NCBI GenBank assembly: GCA_902766845.1
Contig: CACXFD010000059.1
Span: forward strand, 1 to 9,415
DNA length: 9,415 nt
Reading direction: 5' to 3'
DNA from: an uncultured Lachnospiraceae bacterium
GTDB lineage: Bacteria; Bacillota; Clostridia; Lachnospirales; Lachnospiraceae
Part shown: piece by piece, positions 1-5,722 of the stretch
Numbering within the stretch: the first letter of the stretch is position 1
Layout: each line of letters opens with the position of its first letter
The notes under the pieces: model-generated
The model's input: the letters and a program-made list of their open reading frames with translations, nothing else
What the model was told of the DNA's origin: nothing
Databases searched by the model: none
Translations under genes and position numbers: made by a program

Positions 1-934
1 CGCCGATATGCATGAGCCGCCACTGGGACAGGTGGTAATCCGCCGGGTCGATCTCGCCGCGTTCGATGGCCGCAAGGATATCCTGGGCCCACGGGACCAG
101 GAGCCAGACGATCGTGCAGCGCTCGCGCGACACGGTCCCGAGCACGGCCGACGGGGTGTTCCCCTTCAGGATGACCGCACGGCTCCCGGTGTAGATCTCG
201 GTGGTCGCCGTATCCTTAACAACAAAATGATAGAGCGGCGGGATGCACAGGACCACGTCGTCATGCGTGGTCTCGTGATGCATCGCTTCCATCCGCGCGG
301 ACTGCAACAGCGCCGTATGGTCCAGCAGGATGGCCTTCGGGAAGCCCGTAGTGCCCGACGAATAGTAGATGGCCGCCTCGTCGGTGTCCTGGATCAGGAC
401 TTTGGGGGCCGACGAGGAGCAGTTCGCGACGGCTTCGGAGTAGCTTTCCGCAAAATAGGGGGTGCTGTCCCCGACGAAGAACAGCGCCATCTGACGGTTG
501 ATATTCGGGAAGATGTCTTCGACGCGGCCGATGAATTCCGGTCCGAAGAACAGGACGTCCGCGTCCGCCAGCTTCAGGCAGTATTCGATCTCTTCCGCGG
601 TATAGCGGAAATTCAGCGGGACCGCGATGGCGCCGGTCTTCAGGATCCCGAAATAGATCGGGAGCCATTCGAGGCAGTTCATCAGCAGGATCGCGGCCTT
701 CTGCCCTTTCCTGATCCCGCGCGCGAGCAGCATGTTCGCGACGCGGTTGGCTTTTTCGTCAAAGACGCTCCAGGTGATCTCGCGCCGGTAGGGCGCGGAG
801 CCGGTGGGCTGAATCAGTTCAAATTCCCGCCAGGTCACCCGCGGCTCCTCCTGAAGCTCGGGGTTGACCTCGACGAGGCAGATCTCGTCTCCGTACAGTT
901 TGCTGTTGCGTTCCAGCAGATCCGTGATGGGCAT
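1..934 (-). CDS. Acyl-CoA ligase / AMP-binding (ANL) family enzyme, 5' part only
   Basis: The first 311 residues are visible; the C-terminal part lies beyond the left edge. The protein starts MPITDLLERN and carries the ANL phosphate-binding loop YYSSGTTGFPK at residues 190-200 and the PPLYH motif at 232-236. These identify the adenylate-forming superfamily, which activates a carboxylic acid as acyl-AMP and then usually transfers it to CoA. The aromatic-Gly-TE motif, the TGD hinge and the catalytic lysine are not in the window, so completeness cannot be judged. The ATG at 934 is chosen because AGGAG sits 8 bases upstream and a good promoter lies about 110 bp further up. The segment after PPLYH (237-249, FVVKDTATT...) lacks the glycine often found soon after the histidine in this family. 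The gene is transcribed separately from the oxidoreductase/aldo-keto reductase pair upstream but is co-oriented with it, so a shared pathway is possible. Its substrate is unknown. Confidence 0.9.
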   Translation of the reverse strand, partial: MPITDLLERNSKLYGDEICLVEVNPELQEEPRVTWREFELIQPTGSAPYRREITWSVFDEKANRVANMLLARGIRKGQKAAILLMNCLEWLPIYFGILKTGAIAVPLNFRYTAEEIEYCLKLADADVLFFGPEFIGRVEDIFPNINRQMALFFVGDSTPYFAESYSEAVANCSSSAPKVLIQDTDEAAIYYSSGTTGFPKAILLDHTALLQSARMEAMHHETTHDDVVLCIPPLYHFVVKDTATTEIYTGSRAVILKGNTPSAVLGTVSRERCTIVWLLVPWAQDILAAIERGEIDPADYHLSQWRLMHIG

Positions 935-1004
935 GACCGTTTCTCCTGTTTTCTGCTTCGTCCGGCCGGCGGCGCGGACGATCCGGTTCGTTTTGGTAAA
1001 AGGA

Positions 1005-1032
1005 AAAAGCGGCCGAAAACTTTACCGCTTTT
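1005..1032 (-). promoter_or_regulatory. Hairpin at the very 5' end of the ligase leader RNA
   Basis: AAAAGCGG and CCGCTTTT form a perfect 8-bp stem around a 12-nt loop, followed in the minus-strand transcript by UUUUUCCUUUU. The stem begins only a few nucleotides after the predicted transcription start. It could be a stabilising 5' stem-loop or a weak early terminator or attenuator. Half the stem is A-U, so termination strength is doubtful. Confidence 0.4.
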
Positions 1033-1044
1033 AACCACTAAAGT

Positions 1045-1073
1045 ATTCTATTCCATTCCGCGCCGTTTGTCAA
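1045..1073 (-). promoter_or_regulatory. Sigma-A promoter of the acyl-CoA ligase gene
   Basis: On the minus strand TTGACA (1068-1073) is followed by a 17-bp spacer and TAGAAT (1045-1050). This is a perfect -35 and a one-mismatch -10 at ideal spacing. Start of transcription is predicted near 1038, giving a leader of roughly 100 nt before the ATG at 934. Confidence 0.8.
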
Positions 1074-1170
1074 GACGTCCGGCGCAGAAAATCATCCTGT
1101 TTTCGCGCGGTCCGCGGCAACGTCCGATGCCCGGGAACAGCTTTGTGCCTTTGGCTTCCGAAAACGCGCA

Positions 1171-1218
1171 AAGCGGCCCGTCCTCTCCGGCTCTCTGCCG
1201 GATCGGAGCGGGCCGCTT
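1171..1218 (-). terminator. Long-stem inverted repeat, probable terminator of the oxidoreductase/aldo-keto reductase unit
   Basis: AAGCGGCCCG (1171-1180) is perfectly complementary to CGGGCCGCTT (1209-1218), a 10-bp GC-rich stem with a 28-nt interior that can fold further on itself. In the minus-strand transcript the stem is followed by UU, UGCGCG and UUUU, an interrupted U-tract. This fits a weak intrinsic terminator but is not canonical. It is the hairpin of this spacer nearest to the ligase promoter. Confidence 0.45.
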
Positions 1219-1241
1219 CCGTAATAGACCTTATCTTCCGT

Positions 1242-1299
1242 CCGGCCTGCGCAGACGGGTCACTTCCCGCTGCGCAGGCCGGGCCGCAGTAAAAACTGC
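1242..1299 (-). repeat. Two adjacent hairpins just downstream of the aldo/keto reductase stop
   Basis: CCGGCCTGCGCAG (1242-1254) pairs perfectly over 13 bp with 1270-1282. Past a single unpaired A at 1255 the stem continues with CGGG/CCCG (1256-1259 with 1266-1269), closing a 6-nt loop. That makes 17 base pairs, the strongest dyad in the window. Immediately beside it GCAGT/ACTGC (1286-1290 with 1295-1299) closes a 4-nt loop only 16 nt from the stop codon. No U-tract follows the large stem. It may block 3' exonucleases, assist termination together with 1171-1218, or be a structured RNA. Confidence 0.55.
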
Positions 1300-1315
1300 A
1301 GGTACCGTGTTACTG

Positions 1316-2398
1316 TTACTTATCGAGCACTTCGACCTGGATCGGCCGGACCGCGTCCTCCATGATCCGGATCTCTTCCGCAGACAGAGCCACCTGCGTG
1401 CACGCGGCGGTATCCGCCACGCTCTCTTCCCGGCGCATGCCCACGAGCAGGCTCATGTTTTCGAACTGGGCCAGCGCCCAGGCCAGCATCAGCTGCGCCC
1501 AGCTGCAGCCGTGGGCTTCTCGGATCGGTTCCCAGATCTCATAGGCGCGGGCCAGCCCGGACCGGTACGGCTCGCCGACCCACGGGATCCGTGACCGGAT
1601 ATCGGTCTTCGCGAACGACTTTTCCAGAAAGCCCGGTCCGGTCAAAAAGCCTTCCTCGAGCACGCCATATGTCTGGAACGAGGTCCCGCAGTCCCGGCAC
1701 GCCTCGAAATAATCCCGCCCGTGGAACGGCGACAGGATGCTGAAGAACTCCTGCACCACGGCGACGCCGGCCGGCGTTTTCCCGGATCCGTCCCGGCTGT
1801 CTTTCGCAGGTGTCGGGGCCTCGTCCGTCTCACGGACCGCACTGCCCGCCGCGCGGGCCGCGGCCTGATAGGCCCGCAGGTCGGACGGCTTACTGTTGGA
1901 CAGGCCGTAGGTGCGGATCTTGCCCTCCCGGATCAGGTCCTCGAGCGCGCCGACCGTCTCTTCCACCGGCCAGCTCGGACAGACATAATGCACGATCAGC
2001 GAATCGATATAGTCCGTCTTCATGCGGAGCAGCGATTCTTCCACGTCCTTCTTGACCGCGGCCGCACTCGTATCGTTATTCACGGTATAGCCGTCGCGCT
2101 CATAATGGAAGTTCCCGCCTTCCCGGCGCCAGTTCAGCGAGCATTTGGTCTGCAGGATGAAGTCCCCGCGCCGGCCGGCCAGCGCCTTCCCGAGAAGCTG
2201 CTCGCTGCGGCCGGTCCCGTAGACCGGGGCCGTGTCGATATAGTTGATCCCGTATTCGCGGCAGGCGTCCAGCAGGCGGGCTGCCTCCGCTTCCGTCGAA
2301 TCCCGGTCCGACCAGACGCTGCCGCCCCCGAGGCCCCAGGTCCCCAGCGCGACCTGTGAGACCATGATCCCCGAACGGCCCAGTTCCCGATATTCCAT
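1316..2398 (-). CDS. Aldo/keto reductase
   Basis: This 360-residue protein belongs to the aldo/keto reductase superfamily, cytosolic NAD(P)H-dependent enzymes that interconvert carbonyls and alcohols. The family tetrad is complete: Asp55 and Tyr60 (IDTAPVYG), Lys85 (LQTKCS) and His137 (LIVHY). GLSNSK (165-170) and the LLVGMRREESVADT segment (317-330) match the usual strand and cofactor-phosphate regions. Between the helix ending near residue 183 and the strand VVQEFFS (214-220) there is a hydrophilic, low-complexity stretch of about 25-30 residues (184-212) rich in A, D, G, K, T and E. Typical members have only a short loop there. The ATG at 2398 follows GGGAGG with 5-nt spacing. It lies 56 nt downstream of the flavin oxidoreductase with no promoter seen between, so the two are probably cotranscribed. 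The substrate is unknown. Confidence 0.92.
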   Translation of the reverse strand: MEYRELGRSGIMVSQVALGTWGLGGGSVWSDRDSTEAEAARLLDACREYGINYIDTAPVYGTGRSEQLLGKALAGRRGDFILQTKCSLNWRREGGNFHYERDGYTVNNDTSAAAVKKDVEESLLRMKTDYIDSLIVHYVCPSWPVEETVGALEDLIREGKIRTYGLSNSKPSDLRAYQAAARAAGSAVRETDEAPTPAKDSRDGSGKTPAGVAVVQEFFSILSPFHGRDYFEACRDCGTSFQTYGVLEEGFLTGPGFLEKSFAKTDIRSRIPWVGEPYRSGLARAYEIWEPIREAHGCSWAQLMLAWALAQFENMSLLVGMRREESVADTAACTQVALSAEEIRIMEDAVRPIQVEVLDK

Positions 2399-2427
2399 TG
2401 GTTTCCTCCCGATCGATGTTCGTGTGA

Positions 2428-2451
2428 GCAGCCCCCGTGCGGGCGGGCTGC
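2428..2451 (-). other. Intercistronic hairpin between oxidoreductase and aldo/keto reductase
   Basis: GCAGCCC (2428-2434) pairs with GGGCTGC (2445-2451) around a C/G-rich 10-nt loop. No U-tract follows, so it is unlikely to terminate fully. It could cause partial termination or set a processing point and change the ratio of the two products. Confidence 0.4.
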
Positions 2452-2455
2452 CGTC

Positions 2456-4399
2456 TTATGCCCCGTAGACGAACGCGCGGTCATGCGCGCTGTGCAGCGC
2501 GTCATAGATCTGGCCGGGACGGGCCGTATCTCCGACAAAGATCAGTTTCTCGCCGAACGCCTCCCGGAACGCCTCGGCGTCCGGACGGTTCGAGCGCACG
2601 CCCATGGCCAGGATCACCGTATCGGCCGGGATCTTCGTCTCTTCGCCGGTCTTCACGTCACGAACCGTGACACAGCCCTCTTCGACCGCGGCCAGCTGCT
2701 TTTCCTTCGCGATCTGTCCGCCGTTCTTCATGATCTCCTGCACCAGATGCATGACGATGCTCGGATAGAGCGAGCCGCCGACCTTCGAGAGCATCTCGAC
2801 GACCGTGACCTTATGGTCCGGCGCCAGCGTCTCCGCGGTCTCCAGGCCCGTCACACCGCCGCCGATCACGACGACGTTCTCTCCCTTCACCTGCGCGCGG
2901 CCGGCCAGCACGTCTTCCGCCGTCACAGCCGCATCGATGCCGGGCAGATCCGGTACGACCGGTCTTCCGCCGGCCGCCAGGAACACAGCTTCCGCGCCGG
3001 CCGCCTTGACCGCTTCCACAGAAGCCGCCTCTCCGAGACGCACCCGGACGCCGGCCTTTGCGAGCTGCGCCTCCATCGTCTCGATGAATTCATGCAGCAT
3101 AGTCTTGCAGGGAGGCACGGCGGCCAGTTCGACCGTGCCGCCGATGCGGTCCTTCTGCTCGAACAGGACCACCTCGAAGCCTCTCTTTCTCAGCGTCAGG
3201 GCCGCTTCAAAGCCGGCCGGGCCGCCTCCGACCACCGCGACCGTGCGTCCGGCGCCGTTTTTGACGAGTTTGTCGTCGCCCCATTCGAACTCACGGCCAA
3301 GGACCGGGTTCAGCGTGCAGCCGAGCGGCAGGCCGTCGTTCAGGATACGGAAGCACTCCATACAGCCCAGACATTTGCGGATCTCCGCGTCCCGGCCCTC
3401 GCGCGCCTTATTGGCCCACTCCGCGTCCGCGAGGTTCCCGCGCGCGATCCCGACGAAGTCCGCGAAGCCCTCCTCGAGGAGCTGCTCCGCAACGGCCGGA
3501 TGCTTGATGTTGCAGACCGCGATCACCGGGATCGAGACAGCCTGGCGGATATTCGCGGCCAGGTGCTTCTTCCAGCCTTCCGCGAAGTAATTGGGCTCGA
3601 TGATCGTCGCGCCCGAATCGTAGGTGCCGCAGCTGACATTGATGTAGCAGACGCCGAGCTTTTCAAAGTATTTCGCCTGGGCGACCGCGTCCTCTTCCGT
3701 GATGCCGTCCTCCAGGTAATCGTTTCCGTTGATGCGGATGCCGATCGGGAACTTCGGGCCGCAGTAGGCGCGGATCCCCATGATGATCTCGGTCGCGAAG
3801 CGCATGCGTCCCTCAAAGCTCCCGCCGTACTTGTCTGTGCGCTTATTGGTGTGCGGGGACAGGAACTGACTGACCAGATAGCCGTGCGCGCCGTGGATCT
3901 CCACACCGTCCACGCCGGCCTTCTGCGCGAGGACCGCGCCGAAGACGAACTTCTTCACTAGGCCTTCCACCTCTTCCGTGGTCAGGGCGCGCGGCTGCTC
4001 TCCGATGACTTTGCAGGTCACGTCGGAAGCCGATACGGGCTGCTTCCCGCCGATCAGACGGCTCGGCGTCTGGTTCCCGGGATGATGGAGCTGCACGAAC
4101 AGCTTGGTATCATAGGCGTGGACCGTTTCAGCGAGGCGGGACAGCTGGCCCACCATATAAGGCTTCGTGACCGACAGTTGGTTCGGCGTTCCCACGCCGG
4201 TCTCATCATCGATTCGGGTGATCTCGGTGATGATCAGGCCCACGCCGCCTTTCGCGCGGTCCGCATAATACTTGATCATGCGGGGACCGGCCTCGCCCGA
4301 CGATTCCGCGAGCGAACAGCCCATGGCGGGCATCACGACACGGTTCTTGAGTTCAAGACCCGCGATCTTTCCGGGCGTAAAGAGTTTCGTGTAAGACAT
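2456..4399 (-). CDS. NADH:flavin oxidoreductase, enoate-reductase / 2,4-dienoyl-CoA-reductase-like (FMN, [4Fe-4S], FAD)
   Basis: This 647-residue protein has the full two-part architecture of the TMADH/2,4-dienoyl-CoA reductase/2-enoate reductase group. The N-terminal OYE-type TIM barrel (about 1-340) holds the flavin-site signature EIHGAHGYL with His169, His172 and Tyr174, followed by QFLSPHTNKRTDKYGGSFE. Four cysteines follow at 343, 346, 349 and 361. The C-X2-C-X2-C-X11-C spacing is closer to trimethylamine dehydrogenase than to the C-X2-C-X3-C of E. coli FadH. The C-terminal half has two dinucleotide folds: VVGGGPAGFEAA (389-400) for FAD and VVIGGGVTGLE (509-519) for NAD(P)H. Such enzymes pass electrons from NAD(P)H through FAD and the cluster to FMN, usually to reduce an activated C=C bond. 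The cluster implies an anaerobic or microaerobic host. The ATG at 4399 follows AGGAGG at good spacing. Possible relatives include BaiCD/BaiH and cinnamate reductases; the substrate cannot be decided. Confidence 0.93.
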   Translation of the reverse strand: MSYTKLFTPGKIAGLELKNRVVMPAMGCSLAESSGEAGPRMIKYYADRAKGGVGLIITEITRIDDETGVGTPNQLSVTKPYMVGQLSRLAETVHAYDTKLFVQLHHPGNQTPSRLIGGKQPVSASDVTCKVIGEQPRALTTEEVEGLVKKFVFGAVLAQKAGVDGVEIHGAHGYLVSQFLSPHTNKRTDKYGGSFEGRMRFATEIIMGIRAYCGPKFPIGIRINGNDYLEDGITEEDAVAQAKYFEKLGVCYINVSCGTYDSGATIIEPNYFAEGWKKHLAANIRQAVSIPVIAVCNIKHPAVAEQLLEEGFADFVGIARGNLADAEWANKAREGRDAEIRKCLGCMECFRILNDGLPLGCTLNPVLGREFEWGDDKLVKNGAGRTVAVVGGGPAGFEAALTLRKRGFEVVLFEQKDRIGGTVELAAVPPCKTMLHEFIETMEAQLAKAGVRVRLGEAASVEAVKAAGAEAVFLAAGGRPVVPDLPGIDAAVTAEDVLAGRAQVKGENVVVIGGGVTGLETAETLAPDHKVTVVEMLSKVGGSLYPSIVMHLVQEIMKNGGQIAKEKQLAAVEEGCVTVRDVKTGEETKIPADTVILAMGVRSNRPDAEAFREAFGEKLIFVGDTARPGQIYDALHSAHDRAFVYGA

Positions 4400-4462
4400 G
4401 ACAGCTCCTCCTTTTCAGATATGGATGGGGCGGACTGCGTCTGCGGACCGTCCCGTATGTCC

Positions 4463-4491
4463 ATCATAGCATGCCGGCCGGTAAAAAGATA
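4463..4491 (-). promoter_or_regulatory. Extended -10 promoter of the oxidoreductase/aldo-keto reductase unit
   Basis: On the minus strand TGC-TATGAT (4463-4471) makes an extended -10. No good -35 exists at 17 bp (TATCTT, 4486-4491). AT-rich DNA lies further upstream near 4510-4527. The predicted start near 4456 gives a leader of about 55 nt. The site lies past the terminator of the preceding gene, as expected for an independent unit. Confidence 0.55.
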
Positions 4492-4547
4492 CGGACAGGC
4501 ATGAAAAAGGCGATAAAATTTCTATAAACTGCCGTCTCCCGCGGCAT

Positions 4548-4582
4548 AAAAAAGGCATCCCGTCCCGCCGGACAGGATGCCT
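4548..4582 (-). terminator. Rho-independent terminator of the YkuD-domain lipoprotein gene
   Basis: AGGCATCC (4553-4560) pairs with GGATGCCT (4575-4582). After one C/A mismatch GTCC pairs with GGAC, closing a CGCC tetraloop. In the minus-strand transcript the stem is followed by UUUUUU (4548-4553). It begins 16 nt after the lipoprotein stop codon, the best terminator in the window. Confidence 0.93.
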
Positions 4583-4597
4583 CTTAGAAGTTATGCT

Positions 4598-5365
4598 TTA
4601 CCGCTCCTGCGGCCAAGTGCTGGACGGCCAGTCCGCACCGCCCGACAGGGCTTCGTACGTGTCGATCACGACGGCTGTCTTCTCATCCACATGCTGCATC
4701 ACATAGCGCATATGGTCTTCCGGGATCGCGATGCAGCCGCCGGAGAACGGCTTGGCCGGTCCGAAGCAGTGCAGGAAGATCGCGCAGCCGCGCGCGGGAT
4801 CGCATTCGGGATTGTAATCCAGGTTCAGGCAGTACTGATAATGATACGGATAATCCAGGATGTGCTCGGTATCCCCGTTGTCCGTGTCCAGATCCGGCAG
4901 GTCCTTTTTGCTGACCAGTTCGTTGAAATGATACCCTTCGCGCGCGTCGCCCGACCAGTAGGTATCCTGGTCCGCTTTCACGTACGGGATCTTGCTGCCC
5001 GGATCGTCCGCGATACCGAAAGCCCGGTCGAAATGGAACACCCCGACCGGCGTCTTGTTATCTCCCATGCGGGTCTTTCCGAGACCGGCTTTTCCGAGGA
5101 AGGCCGGCGTCGTCATGACCATATGCCAGGTGCCGTCGCTCCGCTTTTCATGGAGCGCGACCCACGCATCCGTGGCATCGGCGTCAAACGCGGCCACGGT
5201 CAGGATCTGATCGGCATCCTTCGCGGCTTCGAGTGCTCCGACCCATTCCGGCGATTCGACGTCGATTCCCTTATATCCGCCTTCATTTGCCTTCTTTCCG
5301 GCACAGCCGCCGAAAAGCAGCGCGGCGGCAAGGATCAGTGCCAGGATCCTGCATGCTTTCTTCAT
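4598..5365 (-). CDS. Lipoprotein with YkuD (L,D-transpeptidase-like) catalytic domain
   Basis: This 255-residue protein begins with a lipoprotein signal peptide: MKKACR, a hydrophobic core, then the lipobox LFGGC with Cys21 as the lipidated residue. It should be anchored on the outer face of the membrane. The YkuD-type domain shows GDNKTPVGVFHF (101-112), AFGIADDPGSKIPY (115-128) and the catalytic region IFLHC...PFSGGCIAIPED, with His199 and probable nucleophile Cys211. L,D-transpeptidases use such a Cys/His pair to cross-link or cleave peptidoglycan stem peptides. The active-site text differs from the classic HGT...SHGC[IV]R motif and resembles the less-studied YkuD-related group typified by IFLH...GC, so the reaction is less certain than the fold. 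Cys200 sits right after the histidine. The ATG at 5365 follows AGGAGG with 9-nt spacing. It stands alone between the tRNA terminator and its own terminator. Confidence 0.85.
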   Translation of the reverse strand: MKKACRILALILAAALLFGGCAGKKANEGGYKGIDVESPEWVGALEAAKDADQILTVAAFDADATDAWVALHEKRSDGTWHMVMTTPAFLGKAGLGKTRMGDNKTPVGVFHFDRAFGIADDPGSKIPYVKADQDTYWSGDAREGYHFNELVSKKDLPDLDTDNGDTEHILDYPYHYQYCLNLDYNPECDPARGCAIFLHCFGPAKPFSGGCIAIPEDHMRYVMQHVDEKTAVVIDTYEALSGGADWPSSTWPQER

Positions 5366-5382
5366 AGATCGTTTCCTCCTGT

Positions 5383-5400
5383 ATCATATCAGACTGTCTG
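5383..5400 (-). promoter_or_regulatory. Possible extended -10 and overlapping palindrome before the lipoprotein gene
   Basis: TGA-TATGAT (5383-5391, minus strand) matches an extended -10. An 11-bp perfect dyad, CAGAC-T-GTCTG (5390-5400), overlaps the TG element, as a repressor operator might. The -10 is so close to the ribosome-binding site (5375-5380) that the transcript would start within it, leaving a leader of about a dozen nucleotides. Real initiation may therefore lie upstream within 5401-5441. Confidence 0.35.
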
Positions 5401-5441
5401 CCTCCGCGGCCGTGTCCGTATTTTGACCGCTCGCGGCTATG

Positions 5442-5476
5442 AAAAAAGGTCTGCCGACATCCGTCAGCAGACCTTT
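5442..5476 (-). terminator. Rho-independent terminator abutting tRNA-Val
   Basis: AAAGGTCTGC (5445-5454) pairs with GCAGACCTTT (5467-5476). After one C/A mismatch GAC pairs with GTC around the loop ATCC. A U6 run (5442-5447) ends the minus-strand transcript. The stem begins one nucleotide after the tRNA discriminator base, so 3' maturation must act between two tightly packed structures. Confidence 0.92.
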
Positions 5477-5477
5477 C

Positions 5478-5551
5478 TGGGATCAGCGGGGATCGAACCC
5501 ACGACCTTTCGCGTGTGAGGCGAACGCTCATCCCGGCTGAGCTATGATCCC
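5478..5551 (-). tRNA. tRNA-Val (anticodon CAC)
   Basis: The 74-nt minus-strand sequence folds into a complete cloverleaf. The acceptor stem is GGGATCA/TGATCCC with discriminator A (5478). The D-arm is GCTC/GAGC and the anticodon stem TTCGC/GCGAA. The 7-nt loop CTCACAC places U33 before anticodon CAC (plus-strand 5515-5517). A 5-nt variable loop and a T-arm GTGGG-TTCGATC-CCCGC with one G-U pair complete it. CAC reads the valine codon GUG. CCA is not encoded and must be added after transcription. It is a single-gene unit with its own promoter and terminator. Confidence 0.96.
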
Positions 5552-5562
5552 ATGCACGGGAC

Positions 5563-5611
5563 ATTATAGCACGTCTTCCCCTCCGGCGCAAGAACAATTT
5601 TTCTTTTTTCA
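5563..5611 (-). promoter_or_regulatory. Strong tRNA promoter with UP-like A-tracts
   Basis: On the minus strand TTGCGC (5586-5591), a 17-bp spacer ending in TGC, and a perfect TATAAT (5563-5568) form an extended -10 promoter. Directly upstream is an A-rich block, AAAAAAGAAAAATT (5597-5609 and neighbouring bases), placed like an UP element of stable-RNA promoters. The start is predicted near 5556, about 5 nt before the mature tRNA 5' end. Confidence 0.82.
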
Positions 5612-5722
5612 GATCGTCATGCCCGCCGCGTTTCTCTAAAGCCGCAGGACGCCGCCGGATACGGCCGCTTTCCGCCGCAGGATGTCCCGCGGCTCCGCAT
5701 GCACGCCCGCGGCTAAGGTCCG
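5612..5722. repeat. Short GC-rich direct repeats downstream of mrp
   Basis: Between the Mrp stop and the tRNA promoter GCCGCAGGA occurs at 5641-5649 and 5674-5682, and CCCGCGGCT at 5686-5694 and 5706-5714. The CCGCGG cores can pair as a 6-bp stem. I see no clear U-tailed terminator for mrp here and no small gene. Confidence 0.45.

Larger units (their letters stand above)
935..1315. other. Gene-free spacer between aldo/keto reductase and acyl-CoA ligase
   Basis: This 381-bp stretch holds no convincing coding region. It contains the ligase promoter and leader (935-1073), a relatively plain stretch (about 1075-1170), and three consecutive inverted repeats (1171-1299) just downstream of the aldo/keto reductase stop. 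The long plus-strand open frame crossing it has no ribosome-binding site and is antisense to both flanking genes. Confidence 0.6.

Noticed and set aside
1171..1299. CRISPR array or insertion-sequence end
   Set aside because: The dyads differ from one another, there are no regularly spaced repeats, and no transposase or target-site duplication is visible.
8..1594. Plus-strand open frame of 528 codons
   Set aside because: It is antisense to the acyl-CoA ligase and the aldo/keto reductase and runs through their spacer. It has no ribosome-binding site and an Arg/Asp/Gly/Pro-rich composition typical of antisense frames in GC-rich DNA, with no recognisable motif.
2483..3961. Plus-strand open frame of 492 codons
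   Set aside because: It lies wholly antisense within the flavin oxidoreductase, which has complete domain signatures. There is no ribosome-binding site or motif.
2456..4399. Naming the flavoenzyme fadH or baiCD
   Set aside because: The architecture fits both, but the cysteine spacing differs from FadH and no other bai gene is visible, so a specific symbol would be a guess.
4577..5518. Plus-strand open frame of 313 codons
   Set aside because: It is antisense to the lipoprotein gene, runs through the tRNA terminator and ends inside the tRNA gene.
5283..5597. Minus-strand open frame of 104 codons
   Set aside because: It is a translation of the tRNA-Val gene and its terminator, a common false gene, and it overlaps the start of the lipoprotein gene in another frame.
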